Shown here piece after piece: positions 22,629-31,754 of a stretch of 64,000 nt of DNA. Both the position numbers and the translations under genes were made by a program. The stretch comes from CAZNKU01 sp964573775 (GTDB lineage Bacteria > Bacillota > Clostridia > Monoglobales > Firm-18). The stretch spans positions 1-64,000 of the forward strand of contig CAZNKU010000001.1 of the NCBI GenBank assembly GCA_964573775.1, read 5' to 3'. The notes under the pieces are model-generated. The model was not told the DNA's origin and did no database searches. It saw only the letters and a list, made by a program, of their open reading frames with translations. Numbering within the stretch: position 1 is the stretch's first letter; each line of letters opens with the position of its first letter.

Positions 22629-24062
22629 TCATCTTCTGTCAAGTTCTTCTTTAATAAGTTTATTAAGAAGTTGTGGGTTACCCTGTCCTTTTGTCGCTCT
22701 CATAGTCTGGCCAACAAGGAAACCGATAGCTTTATCCTTACCGCCCTTATAGTCTGCAACAGATTGTGGGTTGTTGTCTATAATTTCAACAACAATCTTT
22801 AATAAGGCACCCTCGTCACTGATTTGTACAAGCCCTTTTTCTTTAATAATAATTTCAGGGTCACGTGGATTTATAAATAATTCTTCAATTACTTTTTTAC
22901 CCTGATTATTGCTTATTGTTCCTTTGTCAATAATGGAGATAAGCTTTACAAGATGTTCAGGGGGTACCGGAATTTGTGATGGTTCCATATTATTTTCGTT
23001 AAGAAGTCTTGAAATATCACTTAAAATCCAGTTACTTGCAGCTTTTCCTTTTGCACCCAATTCCATACATTTGTCAAGGTAATCGGCAAGATGAATACTC
23101 ATTGTTATCTGACCTGCATCGTATTCTGTCAGACCGCCTTCGTTAATATATCTTTCCTTACGCTGTGCAGGAAGTTCAGGTATTGATTTACGTATTTTTT
23201 CAATCCATTCATCATCAACAATAATTGGTACAAGATCAGGTTCAGGGAAATATCTGTAATCCTGGGCTTCTTCTTTGCTACGCATAGCAATGGATACACC
23301 CTTTGTATCATCCCAACGTCTTGTTTCCTGTACTATTTTATTTCCTGCCAAAATTTCGTTAATTTGCCTTTGTGACTCATATTCTATAGCACGTACAGCA
23401 CCACTGAAGGAGTTGACGTTTTTCATTTCTGTACGTGTTCCAAATTCTTCTTGTCCTTCAGGACGAACGGAAACATTTATGTCGCAACGAAGTGAGCCTT
23501 CCTGCATTTTACAGTCCGAAACTCCTGTGTATTCCAAAATTGCCTTTAGATTTTCAAGATAAGCTCTTGCTTCTTCAGAACTTCTCATATCAGGTTCCGA
23601 AACAATTTCAATAAGCGGAACGCCACATCTGTTAAAGTCAACTAAGGTATTGCCTGCAACTGCTTCATGGAAAAGCTTCCCTGCATCTTCTTCAATGTGG
23701 ATTCTTGTAATACCAATCCTTTTTTTGTTCCCGTCTACCGTAATATCAACATAGCCGTTAGTGCATAGAGGAAGGTCAAACTGTGATGTCTGATATGCCT
23801 TTGGAAGGTCGGGATAAAAATAGTTTTTTCTGTCCTGTTTACCTTCTTTTGTAATTGAACAATTAGTTGCAAGACCTGATTTTATACCGTAATCTACAAC
23901 TTTTTTATTAAGAACAGGCAATGTTCCTGGCATACCTGTGCATATAGGACAACAATGCGTGTTGGTATCACCGCCAAATTCATTGGCACAGCTACAATAT
24001 ATTTTAGTGTCTGTTGCTAGTTCTGCATGAACTTCCAGACCGATTACTGTTTCAAAATTCAT
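22629..24062 (-). CDS. gatB: Aspartyl/glutamyl-tRNA amidotransferase subunit B
   Basis: The kinase/tRNA-binding subunit of GatCAB, which converts misacylated Glu-tRNA(Gln) (and Asp-tRNA(Asn)) to the cognate amide. 477 residues: the GatB core with VIGLEVHAELAT, ANEFGGDTNTHCCPICTGMPG, DRKNYFYPDLPKAYQ, HIEEDAGKL, and a C-terminal YqeY-like tail (ending GQTMRATKGQGNPQLLNKLIKEEL). I prefer ATG 24062, 6 bases after AAGAGGTG, over GTG 24071, which is part of that ribosome site. It is the last gene of gatC-gatA-gatB. Confidence 0.97.
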   Translation of the reverse strand: MNFETVIGLEVHAELATDTKIYCSCANEFGGDTNTHCCPICTGMPGTLPVLNKKVVDYGIKSGLATNCSITKEGKQDRKNYFYPDLPKAYQTSQFDLPLCTNGYVDITVDGNKKRIGITRIHIEEDAGKLFHEAVAGNTLVDFNRCGVPLIEIVSEPDMRSSEEARAYLENLKAILEYTGVSDCKMQEGSLRCDINVSVRPEGQEEFGTRTEMKNVNSFSGAVRAIEYESQRQINEILAGNKIVQETRRWDDTKGVSIAMRSKEEAQDYRYFPEPDLVPIIVDDEWIEKIRKSIPELPAQRKERYINEGGLTEYDAGQITMSIHLADYLDKCMELGAKGKAASNWILSDISRLLNENNMEPSQIPVPPEHLVKLISIIDKGTISNNQGKKVIEELFINPRDPEIIIKEKGLVQISDEGALLKIVVEIIDNNPQSVADYKGGKDKAIGFLVGQTMRATKGQGNPQLLNKLIKEELDRR

Positions 24063-24080
24063 TTTTTTCACCTCTTTTAA

Positions 24081-25541
24081 TTAAACCTGTGGACGAATTT
24101 TCGGTAAATCTGCATTCTGTTCAAATGTATATGCGGCACGAAGCAATGTTGATTCGCTGAATGCTTTACCTATCAACTGCATACCTATCGGCATATTATC
24201 TCTGTCAAATCCGCAAGGGATAGAAATTGCAGGAACACTTGCAATGTTAATTGATACTGTACATATATCCTCAAGGTACATCTGTAACGGATCAGTTGTT
24301 TTTGAGCCAATGTTAAATGCAGTTGTTGGAGCAGTAGGGGTAAGAATAAAGTCATATTTTTCAAATGCTGTATCAAAGTCATTTTTTATAACAGTTCTTA
24401 CCTGCTGAGCCTTTTTGTAGTATGCATCATAATATCCTGAGCTTAATGCATAAGTACCAAGCATAATTCTGCGTTTAACTTCTTTTCCAAAGCCTTCACT
24501 TCTTGTTTTCTTATATAAATCATCAAGGCTTTCAAATTTATCTGTTCTGTAACCATATTTAATACCGTCATATCTTGCAAGGTTAGAGCTTGCTTCGGCG
24601 GATGAAATAATGTAGTAAGCAGGCAGTGCATATTTTGATGCTTTCATATCAAAGAATTCAATTTCTGCGCCCATGGCTTTATATGTTTCAGCCGCCTTTA
24701 GAATAGCATTTTTAACATCTTCGTTAATACCTTCACCAATATAGTCGGTAGGAATACCAATTTTCATACCATTAACATCATTAACCAATGCTTTTGTGTA
24801 GTCTTCCTTAGGTATATTGATTGAAGTACTGTCCATTTTATCGTGACCTGCAATTAGATTCAGAACCATTGCTGAGTCGGTAACGTCTTTTGTAAGGGGT
24901 CCAATCTGGTCAAGAGAAGATGCAAATGCAACAAGACCAAATCTTGATACAAGACCGTATGTTGGTTTTAAACCTACAACACCGCAGAATGATGCTGGCT
25001 GACGAATAGAACCGCCTGTGTCGGAACCAAGTGTATATACAGCAGTATCTGCACTTACTGATGCAGCAGAGCCGCCTGATGAACCACCGGGTACTTTTTC
25101 GAGATTGTATGGGTTTTTAGTCTTTTTGAAGTATGAGTTTTCAGTAGAAGACCCCATAGCAAATTCATCCATATTAAGTTTACCAAGTACGGGAGCATTA
25201 ATTTCTTTTAGCTTTTTAGCAACAAAAGCATCGTACGGCGGAACAAAGTTTTCTAGCATTTTAGATGCACATGTTGTTTTAATACCATTAGTACAGATGT
25301 TGTCTTTAATAGCCATAGGAATACCTTCTAAAGGGGCAATTTCTTCACCATCAGCTATTTTTTTATCAACAATTTTTGCAGTTTCCAAAGCTGATTCGTG
25401 TGTGTTTGTAATATAACTCTCAACTTTGGATTCAACATTTTCAATGCGTTCAATAACAGATTTTGTTATTTCTGTGCTTGAAACTTCCTTAGCTTTTAAT
25501 TTAGCAGAAAGTTCATGAGCAGTTAGTTCATGTAAATTCAT
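24081..25541 (-). CDS. gatA: Aspartyl/glutamyl-tRNA amidotransferase subunit A
   Basis: The amidase subunit, which hydrolyses glutamine and delivers ammonia to GatB. 486 residues of the amidase signature family. The Ser-cisSer-Lys triad is visible: lysine in IPMAIKDNICT (about residue 79), serine in GGSSGGSAASVSADT (about 153) and nucleophile region GSDTGGSIRQPASFCG (about 178). A GGAGG site precedes ATG 25541. It sits between gatC and gatB with short gaps, so the three subunits are made from one mRNA. Confidence 0.97.
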   Translation of the reverse strand: MNLHELTAHELSAKLKAKEVSSTEITKSVIERIENVESKVESYITNTHESALETAKIVDKKIADGEEIAPLEGIPMAIKDNICTNGIKTTCASKMLENFVPPYDAFVAKKLKEINAPVLGKLNMDEFAMGSSTENSYFKKTKNPYNLEKVPGGSSGGSAASVSADTAVYTLGSDTGGSIRQPASFCGVVGLKPTYGLVSRFGLVAFASSLDQIGPLTKDVTDSAMVLNLIAGHDKMDSTSINIPKEDYTKALVNDVNGMKIGIPTDYIGEGINEDVKNAILKAAETYKAMGAEIEFFDMKASKYALPAYYIISSAEASSNLARYDGIKYGYRTDKFESLDDLYKKTRSEGFGKEVKRRIMLGTYALSSGYYDAYYKKAQQVRTVIKNDFDTAFEKYDFILTPTAPTTAFNIGSKTTDPLQMYLEDICTVSINIASVPAISIPCGFDRDNMPIGMQLIGKAFSESTLLRAAYTFEQNADLPKIRPQV

Positions 25542-25552
25542 TTTAAAACCTC

Positions 25553-25840
25553 CTATTCAACAACCTTTGGTACAAGATAGCATCCGCCCTCCTGTGACGG
25601 AGCATTTTTAAGAATATCTTCCTGAGAGTATGATTTTTCAACAATATCTTCTCTAAAAACATTCTGTACCTTCATGGCATGGTTTGTAGGAGCAATACTT
25701 TCTGTATCTATTTCAGCAAGCATGTCCGCAAAGTTAATAATACTTTCCATTTCGCCTGTCAGTTTTTCTGCTTCGGCTTCATCAACATAAAGTTTTGCAA
25801 GGTTTGCAACATATTTAACTTCATCTGTTGTAATTTTCAT
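25553..25840 (-). CDS. gatC: Aspartyl/glutamyl-tRNA amidotransferase subunit C
   Basis: The 95-residue belt subunit that stabilises GatA-GatB. It begins ITTDEVKYVANLAKLYVDE and ends with the QEGGCYLVPKVVE segment typical of GatC. The ATG at 25840 follows AAAGGATG. It lies 66 bases after ligA and 11 bases before gatA on the minus strand. Confidence 0.94.
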   Translation of the reverse strand: MKITTDEVKYVANLAKLYVDEAEAEKLTGEMESIINFADMLAEIDTESIAPTNHAMKVQNVFREDIVEKSYSQEDILKNAPSQEGGCYLVPKVVE

Positions 25841-25906
25841 TTATATCATCCTTTCGTGGAATATTTACCAAATAATTATTATACACTATTTTTTTGCAAA
25901 ATTCAA

Positions 25907-27877
25907 TTATTCAGTCATAGAAATAAATTCTTTTTCATTAATTATTTTTACTCCAAGGTGCTGCGCTTTTTCAAGCTTACTGCCTGCCTTTTCACCTGCT
26001 AAAACATAATCGGTTTTTTTAGAAACGGAGGAGGATGTCTTTCCACCGAAACGTTCTATAATTTCTGATGCTTCATCACGTGAATAAGTAGGCAATGTAC
26101 CTGTAAGGACAAATGTTTTTCCTTCAAAACGATTATCTGTTGTATCTTTGCTATATGTCAGGTCTACTCCTGCAAAACGTAATTTTTGAATTATATCAAT
26201 TGCACCTGTACTTGCAAAGAAGTTTACAATACTTTTTGCCATAATAGGTCCAATATCTTCGATTTTTGTAAGTGTTTCTTCTGAAGCTTCTGATAAACTG
26301 TCAATATCTCCAAATTTTTCAGCAAGAACCTTGCTTGCTTTGCTTCCAATGTTTCGTATACCGAGTGCAAAAATTACTCTGTCAAGACCTGCATCCTTGG
26401 ATTTTTCTATTGCTTTAATAAGATTATTTGCTGACTTAACACCCATACGTTCTATATCTACTAAATCTTCATATTTAAGGTAGTATAAATCGGCGGGACT
26501 TTTTATAAGTTCAAGTTCAGCCAATTGTTCAATAATAGCAGGACCAAGTCCGTCAATATCCATTGCATCTTTACTTGCAAAATGAATAATGTTTCTGATT
26601 TTCTGTGCAGGACATTCAGGGTTTACACATCTTGTTGCCGCTTCATCAGCTTCTCTTACAACCGTGGTACCGCAAACAGGGCATTTTTCCGGCATTATAT
26701 ATGGTGTTTCATTGCCTGTTCTTTTATCTTTAACAACTTCAACAACTTCAGGTATAATATCTCCCGCTTTTTGAATAATTACTGTATCACCTATTCGTAT
26801 ATCCTTATTTGTTATGTTATCAATATTGTGCAGTGTTGCACGGCTTACAGTTGAGCCTGCAATTTTTACAGGTTCAAGTTCAGCAGTAGGGGTAAGAACA
26901 CCTGTTCTGCCAACCTGTATGGTAATGTCTAAAAGCTTTGTTTGCTTTTGCTCTGCAGGATATTTGTATGCAACAGCCCATTTAGGAGCCTTGGTTGTGC
27001 TTCCAAGTAATTTTCTATCTGCAAAATTATTTATTTTAATTACAGCACCGTCAATATCAAAACCCAATTCTCCGCGCATTTCACCTATATTTTGAATTTG
27101 CGCATATGCTTTTTCTATACTATCGAATGATTCGTAGGTAGGGCTTACTTTAAAACCAAGTGTTTTAAGGTAAGACAATGACTCTTTGTGACTAACAAAA
27201 TCCCTACCTGTTATCTGTTGAATATTAAATATAAATATACTGAGGTTACGCTCTGCTGTAACTTTACTGTTTAATTGTCTTAAAGAACCTGCAGCAGCAT
27301 TACGTGGGTTTGCAAACAGCGGTTGTTCAAGTTCTTCACGTTTCTGATTAAGCTCAATAAAACTTGAAACAGGCATATAAACTTCGCCTCGTACTTCAAG
27401 GTACGGTATATTTTCTGTAAGACGAAGGGGTATTGATTTAATAGTTTTAAGATTTTGTGTAACATCTTCACCAATAACACCGTCGCCACGGGTTGAACCT
27501 CTTACAAATTCACCATTTTCATATTCCAGAGATACAGAAAGACCGTCAATTTTCATTTCAACGATATATTCGGGGTTTGAAATTATTTTACGTACAGATT
27601 TATCAAAATCTTCAAGTTCTTCTTTTGAAAAAGCATCGTTAAGGCTTTCCATAGGAACAGCATGTGTAACTGTTTCAAAGCCTTCCAAAACTTTTCCGCC
27701 AACTCTTTCTGTAGGAGAATTATTGATTTTGTATTCGGGATATTTTTCTTCTAAATCCATAAGCTCATGAATTAGTTTATCATATTCAAAGTCTGTTATT
27801 GTTGGATTATCAAGCACATAGTAATCATAGCTGTGCTGTTCTATTTTTTTCACAAGTTCTTCCATATATTTTTTCAT
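25907..27877 (-). CDS. ligA: NAD-dependent DNA ligase
   Basis: Seals nicks in replication and repair using NAD+. 656 residues with all domains: Ia and adenylation domain with the active lysine in EMKIDGLSVSLEYENG (about residue 112), OB fold, four-cysteine zinc finger (CPVCG to CVNPECPAQ, about 395-420), helix-hairpin-helix repeats and a C-terminal BRCT domain (FEGKTFVLTGTLPTYSRDEA, about 585). I start at ATG 27877 after TGGAGG; upstream in-frame codons lack a ribosome site and do not look like ligase. It precedes gatC. Confidence 0.97.
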   Translation of the reverse strand: MKKYMEELVKKIEQHSYDYYVLDNPTITDFEYDKLIHELMDLEEKYPEYKINNSPTERVGGKVLEGFETVTHAVPMESLNDAFSKEELEDFDKSVRKIISNPEYIVEMKIDGLSVSLEYENGEFVRGSTRGDGVIGEDVTQNLKTIKSIPLRLTENIPYLEVRGEVYMPVSSFIELNQKREELEQPLFANPRNAAAGSLRQLNSKVTAERNLSIFIFNIQQITGRDFVSHKESLSYLKTLGFKVSPTYESFDSIEKAYAQIQNIGEMRGELGFDIDGAVIKINNFADRKLLGSTTKAPKWAVAYKYPAEQKQTKLLDITIQVGRTGVLTPTAELEPVKIAGSTVSRATLHNIDNITNKDIRIGDTVIIQKAGDIIPEVVEVVKDKRTGNETPYIMPEKCPVCGTTVVREADEAATRCVNPECPAQKIRNIIHFASKDAMDIDGLGPAIIEQLAELELIKSPADLYYLKYEDLVDIERMGVKSANNLIKAIEKSKDAGLDRVIFALGIRNIGSKASKVLAEKFGDIDSLSEASEETLTKIEDIGPIMAKSIVNFFASTGAIDIIQKLRFAGVDLTYSKDTTDNRFEGKTFVLTGTLPTYSRDEASEIIERFGGKTSSSVSKKTDYVLAGEKAGSKLEKAQHLGVKIINEKEFISMTE

Positions 27878-27938
27878 GGTAGTCCTCCAAAATTTAAAAC
27901 ATATAGTATATTTTAACACATATTTATTAATTTTACAA

Positions 27939-28604
27939 CTATTTGGAGACATAAACATCAGGAACTTTTCCTACAATAATTGTCTCAATAAGCAATGTTT
28001 CGTATGTTACTTTTTTTGTTAAAGTTTCGTAGGGGAGTATTATTTTAATATTGATATTTGTAATAATGGAAATTTTATGTTTTGTCTGATTAACTCCTGC
28101 CGCTTCAAATTTGCTGTCTATATGAATGTCAGGGGAGGAGGCTGTCAGTATTTTAATTGGTATTTTGGGCCCTCTGCCTGAAAAAATGTATGTTCCGGTC
28201 AAATTACCAATAGGTATTCCAAGTTCCTTTAAATGAGAATTTTTAACACTTTGTGCTATTTTTTCAGATAAATTTATTTTTATATTATTTATGACATTTG
28301 TGTTTGTTGTTACAGATATAATGTCGCCGTTAGTGTTTTTGTTTATGTTACAAAGCTCGGAATATTCTTTGTATGCAACAGGTAATTTGTGTATAGCTTC
28401 ATCTATAAGGGTGATAGAATATGTATTTGCCTGAGATATTGCTAAGGCTTCAACAGATGGTTTGAAATTTTTTTCTACAAATTTGAATGTAAATAAAAAA
28501 GATACATTAAAAATAGATAAAATTATTAATAATATTATCTTTTTACTTTTTAACTTAATTGAATATATTATATGTGTTTTATGTTTATAGTATAGGTTTT
28601 TCAA
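27939..28604 (-). CDS. yunB: Sporulation protein YunB
   Basis: A 221-residue protein of the YunB family found in endospore formers. It has one N-terminal membrane helix (about residues 22-43, KIILLIILSIFNVSFLFTF) and an extracytoplasmic domain; recognisable parts are LGIPIGNLTGTYIFSGRGPKI and ETLLIETIIVGKVPDVYV at the C-terminus. I choose TTG 28604, six bases after GGGGGTG, over ATG 28619, which has no ribosome site. It is first in the block that continues into ligA. Biochemical role unknown. Confidence 0.85.
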   Translation of the reverse strand: MKNLYYKHKTHIIYSIKLKSKKIILLIILSIFNVSFLFTFKFVEKNFKPSVEALAISQANTYSITLIDEAIHKLPVAYKEYSELCNINKNTNGDIISVTTNTNVINNIKINLSEKIAQSVKNSHLKELGIPIGNLTGTYIFSGRGPKIPIKILTASSPDIHIDSKFEAAGVNQTKHKISIITNINIKIILPYETLTKKVTYETLLIETIIVGKVPDVYVSK

Positions 28605-28630
28605 AACAAACACCCCCATACATATATATT

Positions 28631-28659
28631 AAAAATACCACGGAAATTTCCGTGGTATT
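28631..28659 (-). terminator. Intrinsic terminator after glmM
   Basis: AATACCACGGAAATTTCCGTGGTATT (28634-28659) is a fully palindromic 26-base element; on the minus strand it is followed by T residues. It separates glmM from yunB. Confidence 0.87.
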
Positions 28660-28664
28660 ATAAT

Positions 28665-30011
28665 TTAACTTAATTTTTCTTCAATTAACTTTGCTAATTT
28701 TTCAGCTCGTTCTGTTATAACTTTAATATCCTTACCTTCAATCATTACACGTACAAGCGGTTCTGTCCCTGATGGTCTGATGAGAACTCTGCCGTTACCT
28801 GAAAATTCTTCTTCAATTTTAGCAATTTCAGTCATTATTTCCTGATTTTCTGTGTAAGCATTTTTGTTTTCTGTTTTTACCCTTGCATTAATAAGAACCT
28901 GTGGCAAAACTTCCATAACAGATGCAAGCTCGGAAACTTTTTTGCCTGATTTTTTTACAACCGATAATAGTTGTAATGCAGTTACTAATCCATCGCCTGT
29001 TGTATTATGTTCCAAAACAATAATATGTCCCGACTGTTCTCCGCCGATGGAATAATTGTTTTTGTACATTTCTTCAAGAACATATCTGTCGCCGACCTTT
29101 GTCTTTTTAACTTCAAGTCCTTTTTCATCAGCCATTATGAACAAACCAAGGTTACTCATTACTGTTGCAACAATTACATTGTCGTTAAGTTTGCCACTCT
29201 CTTTCATATCGAGTGCGCATATTGCCATAATTTTGTCACCGTCAACAATGTTTCCGTTTTCATCAGTTGCCAGTACTCTGTCTGCATCACCGTCAAAGGC
29301 GATACCAATATCTGCGCCAACTTTTTTCACACATTCACAAAGTTGTTCCATATGTGTTGAGCCGCAGTTTTTGTTAATGTTAACACCGTTTGGTGTATCG
29401 TTGATAACAAAAACTTCAGCGCCTAAGTCTGTCAGTACATTTTTTGCAGTAACGGAGGAAGCACCATTTGCACAGTCAACGGCAATTTTTATGCCGTCTA
29501 GTTTTGTTGGTATAGTAGATTTGGCAAATTCTCTGTAATCATTTACCCCATCGTTTTTATAGACAATTCTGCCTATATCCTCACCAACTGAAAGTTTAAT
29601 TTCATCGTAGTTGTCAAGAATCAGTGATTCGATTTTTTCTTCAATTTCGTCACTTAATTTAAATCCTTTGTTGTTAAAAAACTTAATTCCATTATATTCC
29701 ATTGGGTTGTGTGATGCAGAGATTACAATACCGGCATCAGCCTTGTATAATCTCGTTAAATATGCAACCGCAGGAGTAGGTATAACGCCAACAAGAATTA
29801 CTTCTGCTCCTACTGAACATAGACCTGCAGCAAGAGCTGATTCTAACATATCTCCGGAAATTCTGGTGTCTTTACCGATAATAAACTTTGGCTTTTTTGA
29901 TTCTTCAGTAAGTACATAAGCACCTGCCTGACCAAGTTTGAAAGCAAGTTCCACTGTAAGTTCTTCGTTTGCAACGCCTCTGACACCATCTGTTCCAAAT
30001 AATCTACCCAT
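28665..30011 (-). CDS. glmM: Phosphoglucosamine mutase
   Basis: Interconverts glucosamine-6-P and glucosamine-1-P on the route to UDP-GlcNAc; GlmU, which takes the product, is encoded at 49332. 448 residues starting GRLFGTDGVRGVANEELT. The phosphoserine loop is GIVISASHNPMEYNGIKFF (about residues 95-113), the metal site AFDGDADR (about 240-247) and the C-terminal phosphate-binding loop RPSGTEPLVRVM. ATG 30011 has AAGGAG eight bases upstream; GTG 30020 is an unlikely alternative. A promoter lies at 30070-30042. Confidence 0.96.
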   Translation of the reverse strand: MGRLFGTDGVRGVANEELTVELAFKLGQAGAYVLTEESKKPKFIIGKDTRISGDMLESALAAGLCSVGAEVILVGVIPTPAVAYLTRLYKADAGIVISASHNPMEYNGIKFFNNKGFKLSDEIEEKIESLILDNYDEIKLSVGEDIGRIVYKNDGVNDYREFAKSTIPTKLDGIKIAVDCANGASSVTAKNVLTDLGAEVFVINDTPNGVNINKNCGSTHMEQLCECVKKVGADIGIAFDGDADRVLATDENGNIVDGDKIMAICALDMKESGKLNDNVIVATVMSNLGLFIMADEKGLEVKKTKVGDRYVLEEMYKNNYSIGGEQSGHIIVLEHNTTGDGLVTALQLLSVVKKSGKKVSELASVMEVLPQVLINARVKTENKNAYTENQEIMTEIAKIEEEFSGNGRVLIRPSGTEPLVRVMIEGKDIKVITERAEKLAKLIEEKLS

Positions 30012-30041
30012 ATCTATCACTCCTTATTTTGTTTCGTAATA

Positions 30042-30070
30042 ATTTTACCACTTTTTATTATCTTTTTCAA
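30042..30070 (-). promoter_or_regulatory. Promoter of glmM
   Basis: On the minus strand TTGAAA (30070-30065), 17-base spacer, TAAAAT (30047-30042), about 30 bases before the glmM start. Confidence 0.7.
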
Positions 30071-30124
30071 TAATATATTAATAAAAATATTTCACAAATC
30101 ATAACCTTATATGAGGTGATTTTT

Positions 30125-30361
30125 TTGAGCAGATATGCTGAACTAAGAAATAAAGAAGTTATAAATATAACTGACGGAAGCAGAATGGGATATGTATGTG
30201 ATGTTGAATTTGATCTTGATACAGGTAAAGTTGAAGCACTTATAATGCCACGTAAAACAGGATTCTTCGGGCTGTTTACACATCATGATGAATATGTTAT
30301 TTTATGGAAAGATATAAAAAAAATAGGAGATGATATAATTTTTGTAGAATTTTGTTTGTAA
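30125..30361 (+). CDS. YlmC/YmxH family PRC-barrel sporulation protein
   Basis: A 78-residue PRC-barrel protein: SRYAELRNKEVINITDGSRMGYVCDVEFD then VEALIMPRKTGFFGLF and a closing W-KDIKKIGDDIIFVEF. YlmC/YmxH relatives are widespread in endospore formers and linked to sporulation, without a known mechanism. Start chosen is TTG 30125, following GAGGTGA; a GTG at 30116 overlaps that ribosome site. Divergent from glmM. The nrdR promoter overlaps its end. Confidence 0.87.
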   Translation: MSRYAELRNKEVINITDGSRMGYVCDVEFDLDTGKVEALIMPRKTGFFGLFTHHDEYVILWKDIKKIGDDIIFVEFCL

Positions 30362-30384
30362 TTTTGGAAAATATATGTTATAAT
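30356..30384 (+). promoter_or_regulatory. Promoter of nrdR
   Basis: TTGTAA (30356-30361), 17-base spacer, TATAAT (30379-30384). It overlaps the stop codon of the upstream gene. A hairpin AGATACTAA/TTAGTATCT (30393-30401 with 30414-30422) lies just downstream in the leader; its role is unknown. Confidence 0.6.
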
Positions 30385-30455
30385 GTAAAAAAAGATACTA
30401 AATATTGTGTTTATTAGTATCTGTTTCCAAAATTTTAAACGGATGGTGATAAGTT

Positions 30456-30911
30456 ATGCGTTGTGTATTTTGTGGACATATTGAAAGTAAGGTTATTGAT
30501 TCAAGATCGGCTGATGACGGCAGTTCAATCAGAAGAAGAAGAGAATGTCTTGAATGCGGAAAAAGATTCACTACATACGAAAAGGTTGAAAACATTCCTC
30601 TTATTGTAGTAAAAAAGGATAAAACAAGACAACAGTTTGACAGACAAAAATTACTTACAGGTCTTTTGCGTGCTTGTGAAAAGCGTCCTGTAACAATAAG
30701 TCAGCTGGAAATTGTGGTTGATAACATCGAATCAAGTATTCAAAATACTTTAAAACGTGAAATTTCTTCAGTAGAAATCGGTGAAATGGTAATGAATGAA
30801 CTAAAAAAAATTGATGAAGTTGCTTATGTTCGTTTTGCATCTGTATACCGTCAGTTCAGAGATGTTAACACATTTATGGATGAACTAAAAAAAATTCTGA
30901 AGGAGAAATAA
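30456..30911 (+). CDS. nrdR: Transcriptional repressor NrdR
   Basis: Represses ribonucleotide reductase genes in response to ATP/dATP. 151 residues: N-terminal zinc ribbon (CVFCG at 3-7 and CLECG at 31-35, with RRRRECLECGKRFTTYEKVE) and an ATP-cone domain (about 46-136, VVKKDKTRQQFDRQKLLTGLLRACEKRPV). Length is typical. It precedes a PHP-domain gene by three bases. No nrd gene lies in the window. Confidence 0.96.
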   Translation: MRCVFCGHIESKVIDSRSADDGSSIRRRRECLECGKRFTTYEKVENIPLIVVKKDKTRQQFDRQKLLTGLLRACEKRPVTISQLEIVVDNIESSIQNTLKREISSVEIGEMVMNELKKIDEVAYVRFASVYRQFRDVNTFMDELKKILKEK

Positions 30912-30914
30912 AAT

Positions 30915-31754
30915 ATGACACGAATGATAGACCTTCATGTGCATACAACTGCATCGGATGGTACTTTCACTCCCTCGGACGTCATTTTATTGGCAAAAAA
31001 AGCAGGTCTTGCAGCTATGGCAATTACTGATCACGATACAGTAAATGGTATAGACGAAGCAGTTAATAAAGCTAAAGAAGTTAATTTTGAGCTTATTCCC
31101 GGCATTGAAATTAGTGTTGGAGAAACCGAAAATATACATATTGTCGGTTTGTATATTGAACACAAAAATACCGATCTTGTCAAAATTGTTGATATAATGA
31201 AAAGATATCGGTATGAAAGAAATCAGGAGCTAATTTCAAATGTGCAAAAAGAAGGCTATGATATTTCGTATGAAAAAATCTGTCAGTCAATGAATACCGA
31301 CAATGTAGGCAGACTTCATATTGCACATTATATGCAAAAAAACGGGATGTCTAATGATTACAGAAAGATATTTAAAAAATACCTTATTCCCGGTGCCAAA
31401 ACTTATGTACCTATGAAAAACGTCAGTGAAGAAGAAGGAATTAGTGCAATAATAAAAAGTGGCGGAATACCAGTCTTGGCACATATTAATTATCTTAAGC
31501 AGAATGACTATGAAACCGAAAAAACTGTCAAAAGACTTATGGAATATGGTCTCAGAGGGATAGAAGTTTTTTATTCCGGCTATGATAAACGCACAGAAAA
31601 GCTTGCTCACAGAATAAGTGAAAAATACAAATTAATAAAAAGCGGCGGTACCGATTTTCACGGTACACGCCGACCTGGTGTATATCTTGGAACAGGAAGA
31701 GGCAATATGTGTGTTCCTTATGAACTCTTACTTGATATCAAAGAGAAACTTTGA
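30915..31754 (+). CDS. PHP domain phosphoesterase (RNase AM/YciV-like)
   Basis: 279 residues with the metal-binding PHP motifs: DLHVHTTASDGTFTP (H7, H9), AITDHDTVNGI (D42-H43), PGIEISV (E67) and SGGTDFHG near the C-terminus. Relatives hydrolyse nucleoside 3',5'-bisphosphates and trim short RNA ends. Three bases after nrdR and thus probably in the same operon. Its last 27 bases overlap the end of the convergent murC gene, so the two 3' ends are antisense to each other. Confidence 0.9.
   Translation: MTRMIDLHVHTTASDGTFTPSDVILLAKKAGLAAMAITDHDTVNGIDEAVNKAKEVNFELIPGIEISVGETENIHIVGLYIEHKNTDLVKIVDIMKRYRYERNQELISNVQKEGYDISYEKICQSMNTDNVGRLHIAHYMQKNGMSNDYRKIFKKYLIPGAKTYVPMKNVSEEEGISAIIKSGGIPVLAHINYLKQNDYETEKTVKRLMEYGLRGIEVFYSGYDKRTEKLAHRISEKYKLIKSGGTDFHGTRRPGVYLGTGRGNMCVPYELLLDIKEKL

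Noticed and set aside
29056..29538. 160-codon open frame opposite glmM
   Set aside because: Antisense to a well-conserved gene, no ribosome site, low-complexity serine-rich translation; a shadow of glmM. The same reasoning removes other frames opposite gatA, murC, addA, glnN, oadB and plsC.
30393..30422. Leader hairpin of nrdR as an NrdR box
   Set aside because: The sequence AGATACTAA-TTAGTATCT does not match the paired NrdR boxes I know, so it is noted only within the promoter entry.
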